A DNA stretch of 64,000 bases from a candidate division NC10 bacterium CSP1-5 (GTDB taxonomy: Bacteria > Methylomirabilota > Methylomirabilia > Methylomirabilales > CSP1-5), in assembly GCA_001443495.1 (NCBI GenBank), contig LDXR01000003.1:1129-65128 (forward strand). Reading direction: 5' to 3'. This document shows, piece by piece, positions 9,892 to 17,719 of the stretch. The notes beneath the pieces were generated by a model that saw only the letters and a list, made by a program, of their open reading frames with translations, did not search any database and was not told the DNA's origin. Every line of letters begins with the position of its first letter. Within the stretch, counting starts at the first letter, position 1. The translations under genes were made by a program, and so were the position numbers.

Positions 9892-10725
9892 TCATTTTCT
9901 CCAGCAACTCACATCGATTTGCATACACTGTTCGAGTTCATCAAATTCATCCTGATATTGCTGGCTCAGACGTTGTTTCAATTCTTCATCAAGTGGTGGC
10001 AGCGAGTCTCCCTTTGCCAGGATTCGCGGGATGCTGGTTCGCATTACGAAATCGACAACCGGCTCTAAGTGCCACTTACGAAGCTGGCGTCCTGTCATTG
10101 CAACACAACCATAAAGGAATTGGAAAATCGGTACGCTGCTCGGATTAACTTTTCCACTCCCCGCAGATGGTGGAAACTTATCGACGGCAATGGCCAGGAA
10201 ATCTGCTAAGGTTGTTTTAGTTTGCAAGATATCAATAACAGCATCCTCAAATATCAGGGCTAAGATTCGGGTTCTATCAAAATAGCGCAAGTACCGCTTA
10301 AGATAGCGACTATAGAATCCTCTTTCTAGCGCCCTGGGGCGGGCAGCCAGAAAATCCTCAAACGAGCCTCTATAGTTCCTTCTCTGGACATAAAAACCGA
10401 ACTGCGAATGCGCTCGATTAACTGGATGCCTCAACATAACTATCAACTTGCTCTGTGGCAGTGTCTTGAAAATTCGCTCTGGACAGTCGGCGCATTCAAC
10501 ATATTGTGGTGAGATCTCTCCAATGGCTTGATATCTTTCGGCATGCTCCGGTTGAGGGAATAATGTCTCATACCAGCTAAGACCACGTTCGTAATACTGA
10601 TCGAAAAAGTTAATTTCGTCCCGAAGGGTGGGCGTATACACATCCGGATGGCTGGCCAGCAATGTATTCAGCCACGTTGTGCCAGCTCGCGGTGCCCCGA
10701 TCCCTAAAAAGGTAGGTAAGGTCAT
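9892..10725 (-). CDS. PAPS-dependent sulfotransferase (heparan-sulfate NST-like)
   Basis: This 277-residue protein begins with the 5'-phosphosulfate loop GAPRAGTTWL (residues 10-19) followed by SHPDVYTPTLRDEINFF, and has the 3'-phosphate motif VMLRHPVNRAHSQF. Both are characteristic of carbohydrate sulfotransferases that take sulfate from PAPS. The length is normal for a bacterial, soluble member. It is one of three different sulfotransferases in this locus, and PAPS should come from the Sat-CysC protein encoded further upstream. The likely target is a sugar hydroxyl or amino group of the repeat unit. The acceptor position cannot be read from sequence. Confidence 0.88.
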   Translation of the reverse strand: MTLPTFLGIGAPRAGTTWLNTLLASHPDVYTPTLRDEINFFDQYYERGLSWYETLFPQPEHAERYQAIGEISPQYVECADCPERIFKTLPQSKLIVMLRHPVNRAHSQFGFYVQRRNYRGSFEDFLAARPRALERGFYSRYLKRYLRYFDRTRILALIFEDAVIDILQTKTTLADFLAIAVDKFPPSAGSGKVNPSSVPIFQFLYGCVAMTGRQLRKWHLEPVVDFVMRTSIPRILAKGDSLPPLDEELKQRLSQQYQDEFDELEQCMQIDVSCWRK

Positions 10726-10778
10726 CTAGGTGTTCTCTTTAAAAGAGGGGAGATGAATGGTGATTCGTTCATTGACGC

Positions 10779-11987
10779 CTACCGAACGAATTGAGCGAAA
10801 GACTTGTCACGCCGAACAAGCGGTACCATTTCGTCCCGAGTACGGGTCAGGGCCGCGCTGGCGATGACGAAACTCAGAAACAGCCAGGTTGCCTTTTTAT
10901 ACTCGTACGTCAGGGCAGAAGCGCCGATGGCCCAAACCAAGAGAGTCGTAAGCCAGAATCTTGCGTCCCACTTAGGCTGGCCCCACGCGCTGATAACGGC
11001 GAACATCAGTATGGATCCAAATAGGGCGAACCCTATCAGCCCAAGCTCAACCAAGACCGATATAAAGGAGTTGTGAGCTATCTTACCCAGGCTATTCTCA
11101 GAGCTATACATGTCACCACCCACACCTATAAGCGGATGTTCCGAAAAGGTCGCAAGGCCTTCACGCCAATTATTTGTGCGATTATTGAGAGTGCCCTCAG
11201 AGAGTTCAGCATACGTAGTACCTAGCCGCTGAAAAGATCTTAGTGATTGGACATAAGGTAGCAAAATGAAGGCGGCCGATGTTAAAAGCAGCAGAACCGC
11301 AACCCGTGCTGAAAGTCGAAGACGGGTAAGTGCGGCAAGGCCAAACGCCATGCCAGGTACCGCAGCAATCATGGCTGTGCGAGTGCCGGACAGGGCAAGC
11401 CCCACAAAGGCTGCCGGGATGTAGGCGTAGTTTACCAACTTTAACAGGCCGCTCATTCTGGTGGTGTTCGCTGAAGCGGCAAGGTAAAAGGCCACAGGTA
11501 TGCCCAAAACCACGATGAACCCGAATCCGTCAGGGTTACTCTGATCAGAAGGACTGAAGCGTTGATAATGACTATAAAAAACGTTGCCGGAAAAATAGTT
11601 GGCAACCGCAATGCCAATGCCTACATATTCGCCCAGGATGAACGCTTGAAGTCCGGCCAATAGAGCTGCTCGTGTAGTGTAAAGATCCCACAAAATAAAG
11701 ACCATTCCGAGCAATTGAACCCATCTCACCACGTGAACTACCGTCGTCTCGGGATCCGCGCTCCAGAAGACACTCACAGCGTTCCACAACACAAAGAGGC
11801 AGACCATTATGTGAAATGGGCCGGGTTTGCGGACTCGGTCCGTGATAACAACTGTCGCCAGCCAGCAAACTGCCACCGCAAACCCGATGAGTTTGGACGC
11901 GGTACCCAGGCCGGGAAGCTCGATCACGCCTTCCCAAGGAATGAAAAAGATAAAAACCAGCGACAGCGTAAATGCAATAGTACGCAT
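10779..11987 (-). CDS. O-antigen ligase / Wzy-type polymerase
   Basis: This 402-residue integral membrane protein has ten or more hydrophobic segments and a large hydrophilic loop between about residues 255 and 300. In that loop are the family marks GVGGDMYSSEN and AHNSFISVLVELGLIG, typical of the Wzy_C (O-antigen ligase/polymerase) fold. In a locus with Wzx, Wzz and Wza homologues the simplest role is polymerisation of lipid-linked repeat units on the periplasmic side. WaaL and Wzy are hard to separate by sequence, so ligase activity remains possible. It follows the Wzx gene after 31 bases. Confidence 0.88.
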   Translation of the reverse strand: MRTIAFTLSLVFIFFIPWEGVIELPGLGTASKLIGFAVAVCWLATVVITDRVRKPGPFHIMVCLFVLWNAVSVFWSADPETTVVHVVRWVQLLGMVFILWDLYTTRAALLAGLQAFILGEYVGIGIAVANYFSGNVFYSHYQRFSPSDQSNPDGFGFIVVLGIPVAFYLAASANTTRMSGLLKLVNYAYIPAAFVGLALSGTRTAMIAAVPGMAFGLAALTRLRLSARVAVLLLLTSAAFILLPYVQSLRSFQRLGTTYAELSEGTLNNRTNNWREGLATFSEHPLIGVGGDMYSSENSLGKIAHNSFISVLVELGLIGFALFGSILMFAVISAWGQPKWDARFWLTTLLVWAIGASALTYEYKKATWLFLSFVIASAALTRTRDEMVPLVRRDKSFAQFVR

Positions 11988-12018
11988 GGTTAATGTTCCC
12001 CAAGAATGTGGCGCATTT

Positions 12019-13485
12019 TTACGTCTTCTCTAATTTCCAGCTCTGAACAGCGAGGCTAACACGCTCCAGCACCTGCCGGGAAAGTGATCGGGCTGCCACT
12101 CCTATAACCAGTAGATATGTCAGGCCGCCTGCCATTATATAAACAGATAGCTGCAGGTACAGGTTGAACCCCTGGTGCTGAAAGACATTTTTCAATCCCG
12201 CGATAACTAGAACCATAATCAAGGAAGCGGATAGTGGTGCCGCGAACTGCCGAAGGTACGTTCTGAAATCGATTTGGATCAGTCTGCGCACGGCCATATA
12301 GGAAACTGGCGCGAGTAGATAGCCGACAATGACGTATGAGGCAGCGACGGCTACAATGCCCCAGCGCACGGCGAGCACGAAACCGGTCACGCTGCAGACG
12401 GCATGCAGCAGCATAATACCGAATTGCCACGAGGGTTTACCGCAGGCCTTCATAACGCTGCCGTTAAAGGCTATAGCCGACTGCAGGATACCAATCAACG
12501 CCAGAACCTGCATGACGGGAATACTGGGTGCCCATTTCTCGCCGAAAACAGCCGGAACCACTTCTGGGGCCAAGATGGCCAGCCCAATGAAGATGGGAAA
12601 AGCTAGCAGGCTTGTATACTGTGTGACCTCGTAGAAGGCGCGTCGCATCCGTTTCGGTTTGTCTTGAAGGCGAGAGAATGTGGGAAACGCCACGGAGTTG
12701 ATAATACCCGTAGCTACTCTTGTGATGACTAACAGCAACCGGTAGCCTATCGTGTAATAACCCAGCAGAGTCGGCCCCAAGAAATAACCGATGAGAAGAT
12801 CGTCCGAGTGTCGGACCAACACTCTTAAAATGTTGTTTCCCACGACATATACGCCAAAGGTGAAGAGTTCCTTGTAATGCTTCATGGAGAGGCTAAGCCC
12901 TGGCCGCCAATCACTGGCCCGCCACAGAACAATGACCCCAGCCAGGCCCATCGCCAGATTCTGGGCGACCAGACTCCAGACGCCGAACCCGGCGAAAGCG
13001 AGGCTTACACCGACAATACCACCCGCCATTGTGGCCGTGAGTGAGCGGACGGCCAGGCTCTTGAACGCAAGCTCACGCTGGAGAATTGCCATCTGCGAGC
13101 TGCTCAGGGCGCTAAGTATGAAGCTAATTGACAGCCACCTCAAAACGGGCGCCAGGCGCGGCTCTGCAAACAATGCGGCCACCAATCCTGACACCGCTAT
13201 GCCGCCAACTGTCAACAGGATGCCGGTCAATATACTGATCCAGAAAGCCGTGTCGAGATGTTCCCGCTCGAGATCGGCGCGTTGCACGATTGCAGCGCTG
13301 AAACCTTGGTCCAGGAAAATATCGACAAAGGCCGTGAAAACAGAGGCCAGGGCCACCAAACCGAAATCTTCTGGACCCAGGAGGCGCGACAAGGCTACAA
13401 AGGTGACGAACCAGATAGCCGTCCTGCCCCACTTTTGGATGACGGACCAAACAATTCCTTTAGCTGCTTTTTCTCGCAAGCTCAT
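12019..13485 (-). CDS. Lipid-linked oligosaccharide flippase (Wzx, MOP superfamily)
   Basis: This 488-residue protein has 12 or more predicted membrane helices. It opens with KAAKGIVWSVIQKWG and SRLLGPEDFGLVALASVFTAF, the pattern of WzxC/polysaccharide exporters of the MOP superfamily. It should move undecaprenyl-linked repeat units across the inner membrane. Its gene lies directly before the polymerase gene, the usual Wzx-Wzy pairing. The ATG at 13485 is preceded by a GGTGAT site. Substrate specificity is unknown. Confidence 0.92.
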   Translation of the reverse strand: MSLREKAAKGIVWSVIQKWGRTAIWFVTFVALSRLLGPEDFGLVALASVFTAFVDIFLDQGFSAAIVQRADLEREHLDTAFWISILTGILLTVGGIAVSGLVAALFAEPRLAPVLRWLSISFILSALSSSQMAILQRELAFKSLAVRSLTATMAGGIVGVSLAFAGFGVWSLVAQNLAMGLAGVIVLWRASDWRPGLSLSMKHYKELFTFGVYVVGNNILRVLVRHSDDLLIGYFLGPTLLGYYTIGYRLLLVITRVATGIINSVAFPTFSRLQDKPKRMRRAFYEVTQYTSLLAFPIFIGLAILAPEVVPAVFGEKWAPSIPVMQVLALIGILQSAIAFNGSVMKACGKPSWQFGIMLLHAVCSVTGFVLAVRWGIVAVAASYVIVGYLLAPVSYMAVRRLIQIDFRTYLRQFAAPLSASLIMVLVIAGLKNVFQHQGFNLYLQLSVYIMAGGLTYLLVIGVAARSLSRQVLERVSLAVQSWKLEKT

Positions 13486-13607
13486 TTATTACAGATCACC
13501 CCCCTGGGTTTCTTCTTGCTTTCCATTGAAAACTGCTCATCGCCTTATCCTGAGATTTCAGGAACGCATCCTCCTTTTCCGTTTCGCACCCTTGTCCCGT
13601 GATCGAC

Positions 13608-14423
13608 CTAAACAACCGGGACTCCCCTTCGATAGAGATGAAGCAAGGGTGTATAGAGCGTATAGTGTTTCAGGCGGCACAAGGTCAAGTTCCAGTAATT
13701 AAAATTGTTACGCTGTGTCTCCCGGTAACGCGCCACGTCTCCCTCGAGCGAAGGTCCATATTCTCGTTCATAGGTTGGGTATAACTCCTGTCTGACAAAG
13801 TCGTAAAGCTCCACGTCCGCCTTTTGAGCTTCGATGAGCATCTGTCGGGTGCTTTCGGTCGAGAGTAGGCGTTCTTTAATGGTATTCTTACGAGCCACGT
13901 TCACCCGCCTGTACGAGATATTCAAATCATTGGCCACTAGGGCTTTCAACAACACCATTGATTCATCAAAACGCTCAGTTAAGCCCACGAAAATGTTCTT
14001 TTGTTGGATAATCCGGATCGCTTCAGCCACATCGGCTTTACCAGCGATCCACTTCGTTTGGTGGTTTTGCGGCCACTCCTGATGGATCCACTCTTCAAAG
14101 ACCAGGTTTTTCTTCCTGGAGACTTGCACCTTATATTGAAAACGAGATGCGCATAGCTTCAGGGGGTCACGCATGAGAGTGAAATACTTGAACTCGGTGC
14201 CATTGGCCCCCAAATCGACATAGCCGGTGATGCGATGCCCGGCAATGCTTTTCAGGTTAGGGTAAACCCTGTGCAAGCGTTGTAGATCGTGCTTGGAAAA
14301 AGGCGGGCCTGTCGACCGGGCGTGCCAGGGCTCCACCTGACAGTGACGCAGCCCATAAGAACTACGCAGGATGTGGCTCAGTGTGGTGCCTCCAGTTTTG
14401 TGCATATGGATAAATGCAAGCAC
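13608..14423 (-). CDS. Sulfotransferase family 2 protein
   Basis: This 271-residue protein starts FIHMHKTGGTTL, the P-loop form of the family 2 (HNK-1/chondroitin type) sulfotransferases. A second block YFTLMRDPLKLCASRF matches the 3'-phosphate binding site RDP. A GTG at 14423 behind a GGAGAT site is the likely start. It differs clearly from the NST-like protein at 9892, so the two probably modify different positions or sugars. It lies between the Wzx gene and a P-loop kinase gene. Acceptor unknown. Confidence 0.87.
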   Translation of the reverse strand: MLAFIHMHKTGGTTLSHILRSSYGLRHCQVEPWHARSTGPPFSKHDLQRLHRVYPNLKSIAGHRITGYVDLGANGTEFKYFTLMRDPLKLCASRFQYKVQVSRKKNLVFEEWIHQEWPQNHQTKWIAGKADVAEAIRIIQQKNIFVGLTERFDESMVLLKALVANDLNISYRRVNVARKNTIKERLLSTESTRQMLIEAQKADVELYDFVRQELYPTYEREYGPSLEGDVARYRETQRNNFNYWNLTLCRLKHYTLYTPLLHLYRRGVPVV

Positions 14424-14441
14424 CAGCTATCTCCAAAAAAA

Positions 14442-15149
14442 TCACAGTCCCCGGACACCATCAAATGTGGCCAGAACTTCACCTACAATCTGCTCTGCCG
14501 ATTTTTTACTTGTGTCAAAACGGAGCAACGCTACTTGATGATCAGTCACAGATCGGACGATTAACCGCTCCATGGCTGTTCGGTACCGAGTCAAGAATTC
14601 GTATGCCTCCCTTTCACATTTCTCCTTGATTACATGCCAGTGGTCACGGCAGCGAATGCGGTCCAGCAGGATCACATTCGGCGCATCAAGCCAGATGATC
14701 ATATCCAGAGTAGCAGCCCACTGACTAAACAGATTGGCCCACCATCTCGCGTACAGTTGACTTGTGGTCAATTCGGGGCCAAACTCACGGAGCGTAGCCA
14801 GCCTGTAAATTGGTCCATGATCCAAGACGGTCACCACATCATTATTCAACGCCTCTTGCCGAAAAACATGAAGCCCTGCCTTTAGATATACCATTGATCT
14901 GGTTTCTCTCCAGTTAAACCACCTGCTGTGTCGGTAATGGCGAAGATACGTCGGCAGCATAGAAAAGGTATTGCTTATGAAGAATGGAATTTGCCTTGTC
15001 TTGGGGAGAGGAATACCCGGCTGGATTGTTTTATCCCGTCGGCTCAGGGCTCGCACAAGTGTAGTCTTTCCCGCGCCTGCGGGCCCCATGATTTCCACTA
15101 CGAGGGGTGGTTTTTCTACAATTGTGTTACTGGTGGCCCCGTTATTCAT
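14442..15149 (-). CDS. Thymidylate kinase-like P-loop kinase
   Basis: This protein of about 235 residues has Walker A GPAGAGKTT near its start (residues 22-30), a DHGP block that may be the Walker B or base region, and MIIWLDAPNVILLDRIRCRD, which resembles the LID region of nucleoside or thymidylate kinases. A longer frame opens at 15305, but the ATG at 15149 overlaps the stop of the upstream sulfotransferase by eight bases, which suggests translational coupling. Genes of this type recur in sulfated or phosphorylated glycan loci, but the substrate is not known. I do not assign it a nucleotide metabolism role. Confidence 0.78.
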   Translation of the reverse strand: MNNGATSNTIVEKPPLVVEIMGPAGAGKTTLVRALSRRDKTIQPGIPLPKTRQIPFFISNTFSMLPTYLRHYRHSRWFNWRETRSMVYLKAGLHVFRQEALNNDVVTVLDHGPIYRLATLREFGPELTTSQLYARWWANLFSQWAATLDMIIWLDAPNVILLDRIRCRDHWHVIKEKCEREAYEFLTRYRTAMERLIVRSVTDHQVALLRFDTSKKSAEQIVGEVLATFDGVRGL

Positions 15150-16092
15150 ACTGCGTCCTAGCGTAATCCGCGTCGAGCCGTGCCTTGAGGGCGTTGCAAA
15201 CATCTTGGATGGTGGGATCAATGCCCGGCCGTGGGTGCTTGCCCACCGAGCTTGCGAAAATGCCATCGATAATCGCGGGATCAAAGGGGAAGCCCAGGAA
15301 GCCAAAAATCCTCCGAAATGCTTTCTCCGTGTTCAGGACGGTATCCTCGTACTGCACGATTAACACACGCGGGTCCACGTGGAGGTTGAGGTCGAAGTAA
15401 AGCTGGTTGCGCATGTACCAGTAGAGAGAGGCAACGTCCTCGTTGGAGAGATCCTCACGAAAAAGCTGGCCGAAGAGCCGCACCGTGTCGGCGCTTATCC
15501 GCTTACCACGTGAGCCGAGCTTCTCGAGCTCGCCACAAGCGACCCAACGCGCAAGATTCTTTTGGTGCTCTCCCCACCCTCTGCGGACGCAGGAGTTCGC
15601 GACATCCTCGTAGCAGCGGTAGACCCAAATCGCCCTCGCACCCTCGAACCGTGAGAGCAGGTCGTCAGTGAATTGGGAGTCGAGGATGCTGCCAAAGCTA
15701 ATGATTGGGGCTGGCATGCGACGGATCAACCACTCGATGATCCAGTCCGCGCGGAGGTAATACGCATTGAACGCGAGGCTGAACTCGCTCTCCTGGTAGG
15801 CCCAACCATGAGGCGACTGACCGATGGCGTTGCACACCATATTTGTCCCGGAACGATTGCAGCCAACGATAAAGACTGGGAGCTTCTCTGTGGTCGGGTG
15901 TGGCGTTCGGCGCATCTGTCGCCACTTGCGTCTTCGTTCTAGTACACGGCTTATCGCCCTCTCGACGTCGATGTTCCGAAGCCGGTTGATGACCCGTTTC
16001 CGCCGCATATCGCGCCCGTCGTAAGGACGGGTCTCGATCGCACGCCCCAAGCCCCAGGAACGGCGGAGGCTATCGGGAGACTTTCTGGTCAT
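15142..16092 (-). CDS. Sulfotransferase family protein
   Basis: This 316-residue protein has an arginine-rich N-terminal region of about 70 residues, then the PAPS loop VGCNRSGTN (residues 76-84) and a possible 3'-phosphate site in AIWVYRCYEDVANSCVRRG. It resembles the broad Sulfotransfer_3 group. A GGAGAG site precedes the ATG at 16092 by about eight bases. It is the third sulfotransferase of the locus and is only distantly related to the other two. The RCYED block replaces the usual R-D-P spacing, so the 3' site assignment is tentative. Confidence 0.83.
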   Translation of the reverse strand: MTRKSPDSLRRSWGLGRAIETRPYDGRDMRRKRVINRLRNIDVERAISRVLERRRKWRQMRRTPHPTTEKLPVFIVGCNRSGTNMVCNAIGQSPHGWAYQESEFSLAFNAYYLRADWIIEWLIRRMPAPIISFGSILDSQFTDDLLSRFEGARAIWVYRCYEDVANSCVRRGWGEHQKNLARWVACGELEKLGSRGKRISADTVRLFGQLFREDLSNEDVASLYWYMRNQLYFDLNLHVDPRVLIVQYEDTVLNTEKAFRRIFGFLGFPFDPAIIDGIFASSVGKHPRPGIDPTIQDVCNALKARLDADYARTQYE

Positions 16093-16117
16093 CTGGCACT
16101 CTCCTATTTGCCATCCT

Positions 16118-17719
16118 TTACAACTGTGACCAAATGACAGCCTTTAAGTCAGTTAGGATGTCTCTCTTCGATTTGCTGCCATCAATAACGTGGGCGTCCG
16201 TGCGAGCCCAGTTCAGCTCCCATATCTCAGTATTTCGCTCCCGCACGAAGGCCGCATCCTCATCGGTCTTACGTTGAACGGCGATCTCTGGGTCAACTCG
16301 GAGTACGACTAACACCTCCGGCAACACTGTTTGGCGGTAGTAACTTTCCTCTCGCTTTACCAAACTCCTGGCGAATCGACTGGCTCGATGCGGGCTCATG
16401 AATTGGTCAGCTAGCGGTCCATTTTCTAGTTGGCTCAGGAATCGTCCGCCTTGAGGCCCATCCATGAGCGTGATTTGAGGCAGAGGAAACCTGTCAAGGA
16501 TTGCCAAGCCACCATTGGCGGCAAAACGTCGAGCCTTAATATAGGTCCAGTAGCGATCACGGGCTCTACACACCTCTCGCAGCAGCCACGGATATCCCGG
16601 AGATAGAAGAGATTTCTGATTAAGCGTCTCTCGAAAGGATGAATCCACCGGATATAAGCCCAATAAGTTGCCAATCTTTAGGATTCCTCTAATAGTCAAC
16701 GTCGTCCACGACCAGGAGGGTCTTCCCAGGTGTACCCTGGCCGTTGCAAAATTCTTCGAAAGCCAAGCGTAGAGCCCATCGATCGCTGTTGACTTGCCGG
16801 CGCCGTCCCCGCCGACGATGGCGATCATGGCCCCCCCATTCTCCAAGCGACATTTGGGTGAGGATTTGAAGATACGGCGGCGCATGGCCAAAGTCGCTCG
16901 ACGCCACAGCTTCAAATAGATATCGATAGGCACCGGGCGACGGGCGTTTGCCCGAAGTTTGGTCTGCAGTTGTTGCCCAGTTTTCACCCGCGTCCAAGTG
17001 GAGCAACCTGGTTGCAGCGCTTGCAGGCAGTTGTTGAACAACTCAATACTTATATAGGGCAGATGCCGCTTTAAGATGTTATCCACACGATCCTGGTTAA
17101 TCCGGGCCTCTAGGTAGGCTAGCTCTCGTCGCTCGGCGGCTCTCAATGTCCCCTCGCCACCAAGAATAACGTCCCACGTCGAATGTTTTAATACCATCCG
17201 AATGACGAAAACGATGAATTCAAACTCGGCTGCGGGAACTTTGAACAGATCGTCCTGAACGGCCGACTCAAGATAGGGCCGCTCGATCGGAAGGCGATAA
17301 TTTTTTGTCATATCATGGCCCAGAATGAGTTGATAATGGGCATGAACATGGATCAATCTATCCGCCGCTTCATCATAACCGTAGTAGTCCAGAACACCGG
17401 GTACCTGTTTTTCTGCCGGAGCCTTTCCTTGCTTAAATCCTAATCGACACAAGATTCTGGTAAATCGTGGTACGTCAGCCCGGCTCACCAGGAGATCAAG
17501 ATCGTTCTCCCCGCTGGCCGAACGGTCGAGCGCGTTGTTACTTTTCCAATGACAATAGGTTATTCCTTCTGCCTCTAACGCTTGGCACAGTCTATGGATG
17601 AGATCCAGTGTTGACGGCTTATCGGTGATGCTCTTTTCGAGCAGGCGATCCAAATTGTCCGAGCTGTTGGTGTTACGATAGCTCTGTTGGGTCGTGGCTA
17701 TATGTTGGTAATGATTCAT
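16118..17719 (-). CDS. Nucleotidyltransferase-fold / thymidylate kinase-like fusion protein
   Basis: This 533-residue protein joins two domains. Residues of about 35-260 contain CHWKSNNALDRSASGENDLDLLV, the signature of the uncharacterised nucleotidyltransferase family (NTP_transf_5 type) with a D-x-D pair at 73 and 75. From about 297 onward is a kinase domain with Walker A GGDGAGKS (303-310), AILDRFPLP and a C-terminal VVLRVDPEIAVQRKTDED, as in thymidylate kinases. Its ATG overlaps the stop of the pyruvate kinase-Sat gene by four bases (ATGA), so the two are probably translated together. The reaction is unknown; modification of a sugar, lipid or nucleotide in this pathway is possible. Confidence 0.82.
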   Translation of the reverse strand: MNHYQHIATTQQSYRNTNSSDNLDRLLEKSITDKPSTLDLIHRLCQALEAEGITYCHWKSNNALDRSASGENDLDLLVSRADVPRFTRILCRLGFKQGKAPAEKQVPGVLDYYGYDEAADRLIHVHAHYQLILGHDMTKNYRLPIERPYLESAVQDDLFKVPAAEFEFIVFVIRMVLKHSTWDVILGGEGTLRAAERRELAYLEARINQDRVDNILKRHLPYISIELFNNCLQALQPGCSTWTRVKTGQQLQTKLRANARRPVPIDIYLKLWRRATLAMRRRIFKSSPKCRLENGGAMIAIVGGDGAGKSTAIDGLYAWLSKNFATARVHLGRPSWSWTTLTIRGILKIGNLLGLYPVDSSFRETLNQKSLLSPGYPWLLREVCRARDRYWTYIKARRFAANGGLAILDRFPLPQITLMDGPQGGRFLSQLENGPLADQFMSPHRASRFARSLVKREESYYRQTVLPEVLVVLRVDPEIAVQRKTDEDAAFVRERNTEIWELNWARTDAHVIDGSKSKRDILTDLKAVIWSQL

